Assembly: GCA_900556665.1 (NCBI GenBank)
Contig: USPX01000090.1
Coordinates: 1-7,720, forward strand
DNA: 7,720 nucleotides
Reading direction: 5' to 3'
Origin: an uncultured Eubacteriales bacterium
GTDB lineage: Bacteria; Bacillota_A; Clostridia; Lachnospirales; Cellulosilyticaceae
The position numbers were made by a program, and so were the translations under genes. This document shows, one piece after another, positions 1 through 6,482 of the stretch. The notes under the pieces were generated by a model. That model searched no databases. It was not told the origin of the DNA and was given only the letters and a program-made list of their open reading frames with translations. Within the stretch, counting starts at the first letter, position 1; each line of letters starts with the position of its first letter.

Positions 1-2
1 TA

Positions 3-1118
3 CTTAAAGTAACAGAGAATGAAGATTTTATATCTTTTGCAGGGGGCTTACCTAATCCAATTTCATTTCCAGATAGCGCACTTAAAGAATCTACAGCAAG
101 GGTCATAGATACATTTGGGAGTAAGGTTTTTCAATATGCATCAACTGCAGGTCTATATGAATTTAGAGCGTATATTGCAAGACGATTAAATGGTATGTAT
201 CAAATGGAGGTTAGACCGGATGATATTATTATTACAACAGGTTCACAGCAGGCATTAGATTTAATTGGTAAAGTATTTATTAATAAAGGGGATCATGTCA
301 TTGTAGAGGAACCAGGTTATTTAGGTGCAATTCAGGCTTTTGCTCAATATGAACCTAATTTTTTACCTATTTCGTTAGAATCAGATGGGATGCATATTAA
401 GAAATTAGAAGAAACATTGAAAAACAATAGTGTTAAATTTGTTTATATTGTACCTAACTATCAAAATCCAAGTGGTTTAACGTATTCAGATGAGAAGCGT
501 GAAGCAGTACTAGCGCTTATGCGAAAGTATGATTGCATTTTAGTAGAAGATGATCCTTATGGGGAATTATGCTTTGAGGGGGAACCTAAAGGTTATATGA
601 GTGCTCATGATTTAGAGAGGAGTATTTTACTTGGGAGCTTTTCTAAAATTATTACACCAGGTATGCGCCTAGGCTTTATGGTTATAAGAGATGAGAAGCT
701 TCGCAAATATATTAATACCGCTAAACAAGCAGCAGATTTACATTCAAGTATTTTTTCACAATATATTATTTGGGACTATATGACACATAATGATATTAGT
801 GAGCATATTAAACGAATCAAAGGATTATATAAAAACCAGTGTCAGACTATGCTAGAAGCTATGACCGAGAGTTTTCCTAAAGATGTGAAGTTTACAAGAC
901 CACAAGGTGGTATGTTTATTTGGGCCACTTTACCAGAAGGGCAAATCGCTCTAGATGTTTTTGAAAAAGCAAAAGAGGAGAAGGTAGCCTTTGTACCAGG
1001 TGATCCTTTTTATACAGATGGTCATAGAGCCAATACTATGCGCTTAAATTACACTAATTCATCAGAAGATAAGATTATTAAAGGGATAGGTATATTAGGT
1101 AGGATTTTAAGAGAGTAA
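3..1118 (+). CDS. PLP-dependent aminotransferase, LysN/ARO8 (2-aminoadipate transaminase-like) family, 5' partial
   Basis: This is a fold-type I aminotransferase that transfers an amino group between an amino acid and a 2-oxoacid in the cytoplasm. The frame is open from position 3, so 371 residues are visible and the start lies upstream; the ATG at 195 is internal. Numbered from the first visible residue, the family motifs are FAGGLPNP (12-19), Tyr45, PNYQNPSG (151-158, with the cofactor-contacting Asn155), EDDPYG (182-187, Asp183 and Tyr186), SFSK with the Schiff-base Lys215, and Arg347 in TMRLNY for the substrate carboxylate. The opening LKVTENEDFISFAGG resembles stand-alone LysN-type enzymes, which start about 20-30 residues earlier, rather than MocR regulators with a GntR domain; the unseen 5' end keeps that possibility open. 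The family covers aminoadipate, aromatic and branched-chain substrates, so the exact substrate is not assignable. Confidence 0.93.
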   Translation, partial: LKVTENEDFISFAGGLPNPISFPDSALKESTARVIDTFGSKVFQYASTAGLYEFRAYIARRLNGMYQMEVRPDDIIITTGSQQALDLIGKVFINKGDHVIVEEPGYLGAIQAFAQYEPNFLPISLESDGMHIKKLEETLKNNSVKFVYIVPNYQNPSGLTYSDEKREAVLALMRKYDCILVEDDPYGELCFEGEPKGYMSAHDLERSILLGSFSKIITPGMRLGFMVIRDEKLRKYINTAKQAADLHSSIFSQYIIWDYMTHNDISEHIKRIKGLYKNQCQTMLEAMTESFPKDVKFTRPQGGMFIWATLPEGQIALDVFEKAKEEKVAFVPGDPFYTDGHRANTMRLNYTNSSEDKIIKGIGILGRILRE

Positions 1119-1140
1119 GCGCTAAAGAGGGGGAATTATT

Positions 1141-1182
1141 ATGTAGAATAAAAAAGTATTTATACTTGTAGATAAAAACTAA
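1141..1182 (+). pseudogene. possible scar of a lost gene start (ATG-TAG)
   Basis: A purine-rich ribosome-binding site (GAGGGGG, about 1127-1133) precedes an ATG at 1141 that is followed at once by TAG. Reading past the TAG gives NKKVFILVDKN and then TAA at 1180. A single AAG-to-TAG change would turn this into a plausible N-terminus. The terminator follows directly, so if a second gene once followed the aminotransferase, only its first codons remain. The reading is only 14 codons in AT-rich DNA and could be chance. Confidence 0.2.
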
Positions 1183-1187
1183 GCATG

Positions 1188-1220
1188 AAAAAGCCTTCCT
1201 TTATAGTTGGAAGGCTTTTT
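1188..1220. terminator. bidirectional rho-independent terminator
   Basis: A perfect 12-base inverted repeat, AAAAAGCCTTCC (1188-1199) and GGAAGGCTTTTT (1209-1220), encloses a 9-base loop. It has a T-run on the plus strand and, because of the A-run on the left, a T-run on the minus strand too. It sits between the convergent aminotransferase and Nudix genes and can serve both. The last codons and stop of the Nudix gene lie inside the right arm and loop. Confidence 0.9.
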
Positions 1221-1704
1221 TGATACTCTCATAATGTAAGAAGATGCCTTGTTCAGCTAAGGCAGCAATTTCATCAGGTGTTGCAAGCTTATAGCCAGCA
1301 GTTTCAGCTTCTTGTAAATGCAGATCTGATTCATTAAAGTCCATAATGAAACGATAAATGTCTACAAAATAGTTATCCCCTTCACCAGGGTTTTCACGTT
1401 TGTAAGAAAATAGATAGCCACCTTCAGCATTAGAAACATCAAGGCCTGTTTCTTCTAATACTTCACGCATAACGGCTTCTTTAGAAGTTTCCCCTGCCAT
1501 AGCAGCGCCACCTGAAACTTCCCACCAGCCAGGTGCCCAGCTTTTAGTCATTACACGTTTAGTAATTAGAAACTTTCCATCAGGCCTAGCAATAACGCCA
1601 AGTACAGTAAGATGATACTCCCCATCTTTTAAACACCAGTCATTACGTTTCATTGTTCGACCAGTTTTTTGTTTATTACTGTCATAAATATCCCATAATT
1701 CCAT
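1201..1704 (-). CDS. Nudix hydrolase
   Basis: A cytoplasmic Nudix-fold protein of 167 residues that would hydrolyse a nucleoside-diphosphate-linked substrate with a divalent metal. The Nudix box matches G-x5-E-x7-RE-U-x-EE-x-G-U exactly: Gly66, Glu72, Arg80-Glu81, Glu84-Glu85, Gly87 and Leu88. The N-terminus (MELWDIYDSNKQKTGRTMKR) and the GEYHLTVLGVI segment are like the Nudix proteins related to the isopentenyl-diphosphate isomerase/YfcD branch; the substrate is unknown. The ATG at 1702-1704 was chosen because an AGGAAAGG-type site lies 8 or more bases upstream and homology begins there. A further in-frame ATG at 1800 would add 32 unconserved residues and would read across the promoter. The gene is monocistronic, between its own promoter and the shared terminator. 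Confidence 0.93.
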   Translation of the reverse strand: MELWDIYDSNKQKTGRTMKRNDWCLKDGEYHLTVLGVIARPDGKFLITKRVMTKSWAPGWWEVSGGAAMAGETSKEAVMREVLEETGLDVSNAEGGYLFSYKRENPGEGDNYFVDIYRFIMDFNESDLHLQEAETAGYKLATPDEIAALAEQGIFLHYESIKKAFQL

Positions 1705-1712
1705 AATATCAA

Positions 1713-1724
1713 CTTTCCTTTCCT
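1713..1724 (-). promoter_or_regulatory. ribosome-binding site fixing the Nudix start
   Basis: On the minus strand this reads AGGAAAGGAAAG and ends 8 bases before the ATG at 1704. It supports that start over the upstream in-frame ATG at 1800. Confidence 0.7.
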
Positions 1725-1741
1725 TGTTAGTGTTATGTTCT

Positions 1742-1770
1742 ATTATATCAAATGCAAAATGAATTGTAAA
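1742..1770 (-). promoter_or_regulatory. sigma-A promoter of the Nudix gene
   Basis: On the minus strand, TTTACA (1765-1770) and a perfect TATAAT (1742-1747) are separated by exactly 17 bases. A TGA just before the -10 makes it an extended -10 element. It lies about 37 bases upstream of the chosen ATG, leaving a short 5' leader, and implies constitutive vegetative expression. Confidence 0.85.
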
Positions 1771-1842
1771 AATAAAGAATGGAAAGTTTTTTGAAACCAA
1801 TTAATTATGTTTGAAGAGAAAAACAATTATTTAAGTTAATAA

Positions 1843-1928
1843 ATGTTAAAAAAACTATAAATTACCAAAAAGAAAATGTTCAGTTAACAGTATGGGGGTC
1901 TGAAAATGATCAACAAGTTTTAGCTGAA
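1843..1928 (+). pseudogene. broken 5' end of the solute-binding protein gene
   Basis: The frame of the binding protein stays open back to a TGA at 1812-1814. From about 1872 it still encodes typical mature N-terminal sequence (ENVQLTVWGSENDQQVLAE), yet there is no in-frame ATG, GTG or TTG before 1929 and no hydrophobic signal segment or lipobox. In another frame, ATG at 1843 reads MLKKL and then stops at TAA (1858-1860), which looks like the first codons of a signal peptide. The simplest reading is a small deletion that removed the signal peptide and shifted the frame. No convincing plus-strand promoter or ribosome-binding site was found at 1800-1928. Confidence 0.5.
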
Positions 1929-3008
1929 ATGATTGAAAGTTTTAAAGCAGTCCATACAGATGAGGCAACATTTGATATTGTAGTAGAAGCAGAACATGAA
2001 AATTCCTGTAAATCTAGAATATTAGAGAATGTTAATGAAGCAGCAGATGTCTTTGCATTTGCAGATGACCAGCTAAGAGAATTGGCAGCAGCTGGTGTAG
2101 TAGAAAACATTGAATCTGCAAAAGAGATTAAAGCAGCCAATGGGGCAGGTGCTGTAGAAGCAGCAACTATTAATGATAAAATATACGCTTATCCAATGAC
2201 AGCAGATAATGGTTACTTTATGTTTTATAATAAAGCCTATTTATCAGAAGAAGATGTAAAATCAATGGATAAAATATTAGCAGTAGCTAGTAACTTAAAT
2301 AAGAAAGTTACAATGGATTGGACTGGTTGGTATATGTATTCATTCTTTGGGAATACTGGTTTAACATTAGAATTAAATCCAGATGGTATCACAAATTATT
2401 GTGACTGGAATAGCATAGATAAAGAAATCAAAGGTGTTGATGTAGGAAATGCAATGTTGGCTATTGCAAAAAATCCGGGATTTATGAGTGGTGATGATGA
2501 TGTACTCATAGCAGGTGCTAAAAATGATAGTATTATTGCAGGCGTAACTGGGGTATGGGCAGCACAAGAGTTACAAGAAGCTTGGGGAGATAACCTAGGA
2601 GCAACTAAATTACCAACTTATACAGTAGCAGGCAAGCAAGTGCAAATGTCATCTTATGCTGGTTATAAAATGATTGGTGTAAATGCTTATTCTAAGGAAA
2701 AAGAATGGGCAGCTGAGTTAGCACAGTGGCTTACAAATGAAGAAAATCAATTGTTAAGATTTGAAAAACGTGGTTTAGGACCAAGTAATATAGAGGCAGC
2801 AAGTAATGAAGCTGTTGCACAATCACCAGCTATCCAAGCATTAATTGCACAATCTGAATATGCAAGCTTACAACGAGTAGGTGTGAAGTATTGGGATGCA
2901 GCATATCACTTTGCAAGTGCCATACTTGAAGGCAAAGCAACAAATGATAATATGCAAGAATTAATGAATAACCTTGTAAAAGAGACAACACAGAAAGTTA
3001 CAGATTAA
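1929..3008 (+). CDS. ABC-type extracellular solute-binding protein, family 1 (sugar-binding type), lacking its signal peptide
   Basis: The protein resembles MalE-like periplasmic or lipid-anchored binding proteins, which capture sugars outside the cell for ABC transporters or chemoreceptors. From the first Met (359 residues) the recognisable parts are KIYAYPMTADNGYFMFYNKAYL (residues 84-105, the hinge and lobe-crossing region), a Trp/Tyr-rich stretch at 131-138, GVTGVWAAQELQEAWG (205-220), the C-lobe segment YKMIGVNAYSKEKEWAAELAQWLT (246-269) and helices to 359. Family homology begins about 19 residues before this Met, which itself lacks a ribosome-binding site, so 1929 is probably not a genuine start. 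As sequenced there is no signal peptide or lipobox and the product would stay in the cytoplasm, if made at all. The rest of the frame is intact, suggesting recent damage. No permease or ATPase genes lie beside it; the only partner is the chemoreceptor 12 bases downstream. Confidence 0.8.
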   Translation: MIESFKAVHTDEATFDIVVEAEHENSCKSRILENVNEAADVFAFADDQLRELAAAGVVENIESAKEIKAANGAGAVEAATINDKIYAYPMTADNGYFMFYNKAYLSEEDVKSMDKILAVASNLNKKVTMDWTGWYMYSFFGNTGLTLELNPDGITNYCDWNSIDKEIKGVDVGNAMLAIAKNPGFMSGDDDVLIAGAKNDSIIAGVTGVWAAQELQEAWGDNLGATKLPTYTVAGKQVQMSSYAGYKMIGVNAYSKEKEWAAELAQWLTNEENQLLRFEKRGLGPSNIEAASNEAVAQSPAIQALIAQSEYASLQRVGVKYWDAAYHFASAILEGKATNDNMQELMNNLVKETTQKVTD

Positions 3009-3013
3009 GGTGG
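3007..3013 (+). promoter_or_regulatory. ribosome-binding site of the chemoreceptor, overlapping the upstream stop codon
   Basis: AAGGTGG differs from AAGGAGG by one base and lies 7 bases before the ATG at 3021. Its first two bases belong to the TAA of the binding-protein gene, an arrangement that favours translational coupling. Confidence 0.7.
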
Positions 3014-3020
3014 GGATTTA

Positions 3021-4748
3021 ATGAACAAAAAAAATAGCATAAGAATATTATTTATACTACCAGTAATAGTATTAAGTGTAATTGCTACTTTATCTAATGT
3101 ATTAGGAATTTTAAGCATGAATAGTGTTAATAAAAAAGCAGCAATTATTGTAGATGAAAATATGCAAGGTATAGAAAGCCTAGGGAATATTAGTAAGTTA
3201 ACAGAAAGTATTCATAAAGAAGCTTTAGCACATATTATTGCTACTGATTTAGATAGTAAGATTGAACGTGTAAGTCTTATTAGAGAAAAAAGTGATGAAG
3301 TAGATGCATTATTATCGGAGTATAAACAATATGTATCAGAAAAGGATACAAGTGTATATGAAGTTTTAGTTGAAAGTTATGAGGAATTTAAAAAGGCATT
3401 AGCTAATTTAGTTGCCTTTAGTGCAAGTAATAGAACAGCAGAAGCTTATAACTATGCAAACAGTGAATTAGTTAATTTAGCAAATGAAATGAATGTGCAA
3501 ATCGACTTATTAAATAGGTCATTACAAAATGACTCATTAGAATCTCGTCAAGCATTACAGAAAACATATAAAGGATCTATTTATATAAGTATTTTAGTTG
3601 TAATTATTACAGTAATAGCAGTTATTGCAGCAGTTTATGTCAGTCAAAGAAGAATTATAAAACCTATTATGCGTACAGTTGAAGAGTTATCGGATATAAT
3701 CAATGCTATAAAAGCTAATGAAGGGGACCTTACAAAGCGTATTTCAGTACAGAATGACGATGAAATTGGTACATTAAGTAAAGGAATTAATACATTCTTA
3801 GAAGAGTTACAACATATTTTCGAAGTAATTAATAGAAACTCAATAAAAATTGAAGAGATTGGAGCAGATGTATTAGGTAGTGTGAGTACTTCAGGAAAAA
3901 GTGTAGATAAATTATCAGCACTTACAGAAGAATTATCGGCTACAATGAAGGATATCTCAGATAATACAAATCTTATCAATGATGCAGCTAGCCATGTAGG
4001 TGAAGATGTAAAAGAGATGATGTCTCATGTTTCACAAATTAATACATATTCAAAAGATATGAAACAAACAGCAGATACAATGGAAGCCAATGCACGTACA
4101 AATATGGAGCAAATTGAGTGCAAAGTAAATGAGATGTTAGATAAGTTAAATCATGCCATCAAAGCATGTCAAAATGTTGACCGTATCAATAACTTAACAA
4201 ATGATATTTTAGAAGTAGCAGGTCAAACTAACTTACTTGCATTAAATGCTTCTATTGAAGCAGCCAGAGCAGGAGAAGCTGGAAGAGGATTCTCAGTAGT
4301 AGCAGAGGAAATTAGAAAATTAGCAGATACAGCCCATGATACAGCTAATAATATTCAGATTACAAATAATCAAGTAACTGAAGCAGTACATAATTTATCA
4401 GAGCATACAAGTATATTTATCGGTTTCTTACAAAATGAAATCTTACCACAGTTTGTAGATGTTGTTAAATCTGGAAAACAGTATAAATCAGATGCAGACT
4501 ATGTTGAAAATGTAATGCAAACTTTTGATGAAAAAACACAAATGTTAGAAAAAAGTATCTCTGAAATTATAAATGCTATTAGCACAATTAATCATACAAT
4601 GAATGATAGTATGGAAGGCATTGGAGGTGCTGCAAATAGCACACAAAGCCTCGTTCTAGAAATGAATAGCATTAGCCAACTTATTGATGAAAACTACAGC
4701 ATCTCTAAAGAACTAAAAGCTGAAGCAGAAGTTTTTAAAAAGCTATAA
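3021..4748 (+). CDS. methyl-accepting chemotaxis protein (4HB sensor, HAMP, MCP signalling domain)
   Basis: A full-length transmembrane chemoreceptor of 575 residues that would control CheA through CheW and so bias flagellar rotation. TM1 spans about residues 8-32, and an extracytoplasmic helical region of the 4HB_MCP type about 33-185. TM2 spans about 186-208, followed by a HAMP domain (about 209-262, with RRIIKPI and the DDEIG motif) and the coiled-coil signalling domain. The hairpin tip is unmistakable: [19 protein letters not shown] (401-419) then [15 protein letters not shown] (421-435). The arms on either side of the tip are of similar length, about 22 heptads each, which fits the 44-heptad class (my estimate). 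The C-arm segment [20 protein letters not shown] (469-488) is characteristic of clostridial receptors. There is no CheR-tethering pentapeptide at the C-terminus. Position behind a binding-protein gene suggests sensing through that protein; direct ligand binding by the 4HB domain is also possible. Confidence 0.95.
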   Translation: MNKKNSIRILFILPVIVLSVIATLSNVLGILSMNSVNKKAAIIVDENMQGIESLGNISKLTESIHKEALAHIIATDLDSKIERVSLIREKSDEVDALLSEYKQYVSEKDTSVYEVLVESYEEFKKALANLVAFSASNRTAEAYNYANSELVNLANEMNVQIDLLNRSLQNDSLESRQALQKTYKGSIYISILVVIITVIAVIAAVYVSQRRIIKPIMRTVEELSDIINAIKANEGDLTKRISVQNDDEIGTLSKGINTFLEELQHIFEVINRNSIKIEEIGADVLGSVSTSGKSVDKLSALTEELSATMKDISDNTNLINDAASHVGEDVKEMMSHVSQINTYSKDMKQTADTMEANARTNMEQIECKVNEMLDKLNHAIKACQNVDRINNLTNDILEVAGQTNLLALNASIEAARAGEAGRGFSVVAEEIRKLADTAHDTANNIQITNNQVTEAVHNLSEHTSIFIGFLQNEILPQFVDVVKSGKQYKSDADYVENVMQTFDEKTQMLEKSISEIINAISTINHTMNDSMEGIGGAANSTQSLVLEMNSISQLIDENYSISKELKAEAEVFKKL

Positions 4749-4759
4749 AGAAAGTTGCA

Positions 4760-4808
4760 AAAAAGGATATATGGTGAAAGCATAAAGTGCCTCACATATA
4801 TCCTTTTT
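4760..4808. terminator. bidirectional rho-independent terminator
   Basis: A perfect 14-base inverted repeat, AAAAAGGATATATG (4760-4773) and CATATATCCTTTTT (4795-4808), flanks a 21-base loop. It lies 11 bases past the chemoreceptor stop and 18 bases from the stop of the convergent dehydrogenase. T-runs occur on both strands, so it can end both transcripts. Confidence 0.88.
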
Positions 4809-4826
4809 ATTATTTGTGATAGTTAC

Positions 4827-5618
4827 TTAACATTCATAAAATGAACCCATGTAAGCTGCAACTTCATCGGAGTGCATGTCAGTGTGCCAGTGGTGAACGG
4901 CTTGGCGATTATTTTCGCCTACAATAAGTGAACGTGTTTTGCCAAGTTCCTTAAAGACTTCATAGGTAACATCTTCTGGTGTCATAGCGGCTTTGATAGC
5001 AGCTTCACCTTCAGGACCTCCTGGGAGATTGCTTAAGAAGCTAGGTGTAGTAGTGGCACCTAATGTAATAGCCATAACGTCTACATTTGTTTTAGCAGCT
5101 TCATAAGCTACGGCTTCTGTAAGTTTTAAGATATAAGCTTTACAAGCACCATATTGTGCATTGTAAGGAGAGGAACTTACACCTGTTAAAGAAGAAACAT
5201 TAATGATTGCACCACGGTTTTGTTTAGCAAAAATGCCCATGTAATGATAAAAGCATTTAAGGAAAGTATTGATGTTAACATTAAGCATTTTTTCATGAGC
5301 TTCCCAAGGTGTATCTTGTAATTTACCAAATTGATGAAGGCAAGCTACATAACTCATAAATCCCATATCAAGATCCTTTGTTCTTTCAAAGATTTCTTCT
5401 GCAGCATGAGCTTCTGAAAAGTCTGCCTTAATGACTAAATGTTTTATGCCATATTTAAGAGAAAGCCCGTTACCTAATTCATTAAGCTTTTCTTCTCGGC
5501 GACCAACCATGACAATGTTCATACCACCTTGAGCAAGTTTTTCACAAAAAGCTTTACCTACGCCTTCTGTAGCGCCAAGTATAATTCCCCATTCTCCGTA
5601 CTTTTCTTTAAGATTCAA
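4827..5618 (-). CDS. short-chain dehydrogenase/reductase (SDR), NAD(P)-dependent
   Basis: A cytoplasmic Rossmann-fold oxidoreductase of 263 residues, the usual length of a classical SDR. Numbered from the TTG start, the cofactor motif is GATEGVG (15-21), a GRREEK segment (39-44) after beta-2 suggests NADP(H) preference, and the catalytic residues are Ser143 (in NVSS), Tyr156 and Lys160 (YGACK). The substrate is not assignable; the tail (GENNRQAVHHWHTDMH, 234-249) is not one I can tie to a known activity. The start is TTG at 5616-5618: AGGAG lies 8 bases upstream. The earlier in-frame TTG at 5655-5657 has no ribosome-binding site and would add 13 unconserved residues. The gene starts 50 bases after the deacetylase stop on the same strand with no terminator between, so the two are probably co-transcribed. 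Confidence 0.92.
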   Translation of the reverse strand: MNLKEKYGEWGIILGATEGVGKAFCEKLAQGGMNIVMVGRREEKLNELGNGLSLKYGIKHLVIKADFSEAHAAEEIFERTKDLDMGFMSYVACLHQFGKLQDTPWEAHEKMLNVNINTFLKCFYHYMGIFAKQNRGAIINVSSLTGVSSSPYNAQYGACKAYILKLTEAVAYEAAKTNVDVMAITLGATTTPSFLSNLPGGPEGEAAIKAAMTPEDVTYEVFKELGKTRSLIVGENNRQAVHHWHTDMHSDEVAAYMGSFYEC

Positions 5619-5626
5619 AAAATCAT

Positions 5627-5631
5627 CTCCT
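5627..5631 (-). promoter_or_regulatory. ribosome-binding site fixing the TTG start of the SDR gene
   Basis: AGGAG on the minus strand ends 8 bases before TTG at 5618. No comparable site precedes the other in-frame TTG at 5657. Confidence 0.75.
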
Positions 5632-5668
5632 ATTAAAAATTTTTCTAAGGTATTCAAGTAGAGTGCTA

Positions 5669-6289
5669 TTAAGCGTGTTCATAGAGTCTATTGTTAGTAA
5701 GAGGTATGCCTTTAGCTTGCATAAGTTTAGAAACAGTGGTGATTGTAAAACCAAGTTCAAGTAATTTAGGAATTAAAGTTTTAAGTGCCGTTACAGTATG
5801 TACTTGGTTTTCATGCATTAATATGATTGAACCATCAGTAACATGTGTTAAAACATTTTTCACAATAAGTTCAGGTTCAATGCCTGACCAATCTTTACTA
5901 TCTACACTAGCGCCAATAAGAGGTGCATCGATTAGTTTGAATACACGTTCATCGCAAGCTAAATAAGGTGGACGCACTAAAAACTGTGTAAGGTCAGTAA
6001 TTTTGTGTAAAAGTTTAGCAGTTGTTTCAATTTCTGATTTTAAGGTCACATCTGATAAATCGGTTAATGCCAGATGATGGGTTGTATGATTTCCGATTTC
6101 ATTTCCTAATGCATAGGAATAAGCAATTTCCTTTGCAGTTTCATCATTAATTTGTGAGCCACAATAAAAGAAAGTGGCATTAAGCCCATACTGCTTTAAA
6201 ATATTTAAAACTTCATAGCCATAGCTTTTATTTTCTATAGGTCCATCATCAAATGTAAGTGCAATCATAGGTTGCTTAGAAGTTAACAT
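5669..6289 (-). CDS. polysaccharide deacetylase, NodB/CE4 family, no signal peptide
   Basis: A 206-residue protein that is almost only the NodB homology domain, a metal-dependent de-N- or de-O-acetylase of peptidoglycan, chitin-like or xylan substrates. Motif 1 is TFDDGP (12-17; base Asp14, metal ligand Asp15) and motif 2 is H-T-T-H-H (metal ligands His68 and His72). Motif 3 is RPPY (106-109), motif 4 is Asp130 to Trp134 (DSKDW), and motif 5 is LMH (157-159, His159). All catalytic positions are present. The ATG at 6287-6289 has an ideal AAGGAGG 7 bases upstream, and the domain begins within the first ten residues, so there is no room for a signal peptide or membrane anchor. Most CE4 wall enzymes are exported, so this one may act inside the cell or the mother cell, or use another export route. 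It heads a probable two-gene unit with the SDR gene. Confidence 0.93.
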   Translation of the reverse strand: MLTSKQPMIALTFDDGPIENKSYGYEVLNILKQYGLNATFFYCGSQINDETAKEIAYSYALGNEIGNHTTHHLALTDLSDVTLKSEIETTAKLLHKITDLTQFLVRPPYLACDERVFKLIDAPLIGASVDSKDWSGIEPELIVKNVLTHVTDGSIILMHENQVHTVTALKTLIPKLLELGFTITTVSKLMQAKGIPLTNNRLYEHA

Positions 6290-6296
6290 ATAACAT

Positions 6297-6303
6297 CCTC
6301 CTT
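6297..6303 (-). promoter_or_regulatory. ribosome-binding site of the deacetylase
   Basis: A perfect AAGGAGG on the minus strand ends 7 bases before the ATG at 6289. It fixes the start and with it the absence of a signal peptide. Confidence 0.85.
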
Positions 6304-6331
6304 GAAGATTAGAGTAGAAATTGGTAACTTA

Positions 6332-6360
6332 ATGATACAATAAAAAATTTGAATATTCAA
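6332..6360 (-). promoter_or_regulatory. putative sigma-A promoter of the deacetylase-SDR unit
   Basis: On the minus strand, TTGAAT (6355-6360) and TATCAT (6332-6337) are 17 bases apart. The -10 matches 5 of 6 consensus bases and the -35 matches 4 of 6. The region is very AT-rich, so chance matches are likely, but spacing and distance to the gene (about 42 bases to the ATG) are right. Confidence 0.45.
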
Positions 6361-6405
6361 TCTATGCATTTAACGTAAAAAAACATAAAAAATAGGTATT
6401 TTTGG

Positions 6406-6434
6406 TACAAAAATAAGAAATTAATCATATGATA
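6406..6434 (+). promoter_or_regulatory. putative sigma-K (mother-cell sporulation) promoter of the DUF11 gene
   Basis: CATATGATA (6426-6434) fits the Bacillus sigma-K -10 consensus CATAnnnTA at every fixed position. TACA (6406-6409) supplies the AC core of the -35 element, with 16 bases between. No good sigma-A pair is present: TATGAT (6428-6433) has only a poor -35 at proper spacing. It lies about 48 bases before the ATG at 6483. The consensus is short and the DNA AT-rich, so this is suggestive only. Confidence 0.45.
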
Positions 6435-6468
6435 TTGTAAGAGGGGTTGTCTTTTGAGAGCCTTTAAT

Positions 6469-6475
6469 AAGGAGG
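6469..6475 (+). promoter_or_regulatory. ribosome-binding site of the DUF11 gene
   Basis: A perfect AAGGAGG ends 7 bases before the ATG at 6483. It fixes that start and so shows that the protein begins without a signal peptide. Confidence 0.88.
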
Positions 6476-6482
6476 TAGAGTA

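Noticed and set aside
195..197. ATG as the start of the aminotransferase
   Set aside because: The same frame is open to position 3 and the 64 codons before it carry conserved family sequence (FAGGLPNP, FQYASTAG), so this Met is internal.
1154..1167. AAGTAT-TT-ATACTT palindrome as an operator
   Set aside because: A short AT-only inverted repeat downstream of a gene, with no promoter beside it; likely chance.
1705..1800. Longer Nudix protein starting at 1800
   Set aside because: The extra 32 residues are unconserved and AT-rich, the promoter lies inside them, and a good ribosome-binding site serves the ATG at 1704.
1791..1841. Plus-strand promoter for the binding protein using TTGAAA (1791) or TTGAAG (1811)
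   Set aside because: Neither has a -10 hexamer at 16-18 bases; the matches reflect AT-rich DNA.
1910..2140. Open frame on the minus strand inside the binding-protein gene
   Set aside because: Antisense shadow of a well-supported coding region; no ribosome-binding site and no recognisable domain.
2373..2567. Short minus-strand open frame inside the binding-protein gene
   Set aside because: Antisense shadow with low-complexity composition and no start signals.
3644..3979. Minus-strand open frame inside the chemoreceptor
   Set aside because: Antisense to HAMP and coiled-coil sequence; Ser/Ile-rich shadow of no known family.
5619..5657. Longer SDR protein starting at TTG 5657
   Set aside because: No ribosome-binding site precedes it, whereas AGGAG stands 8 bases before TTG 5618, where the SDR domain begins.
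5691..5966. Plus-strand open frame inside the deacetylase
   Set aside because: Antisense to conserved NodB motifs; no start signals.
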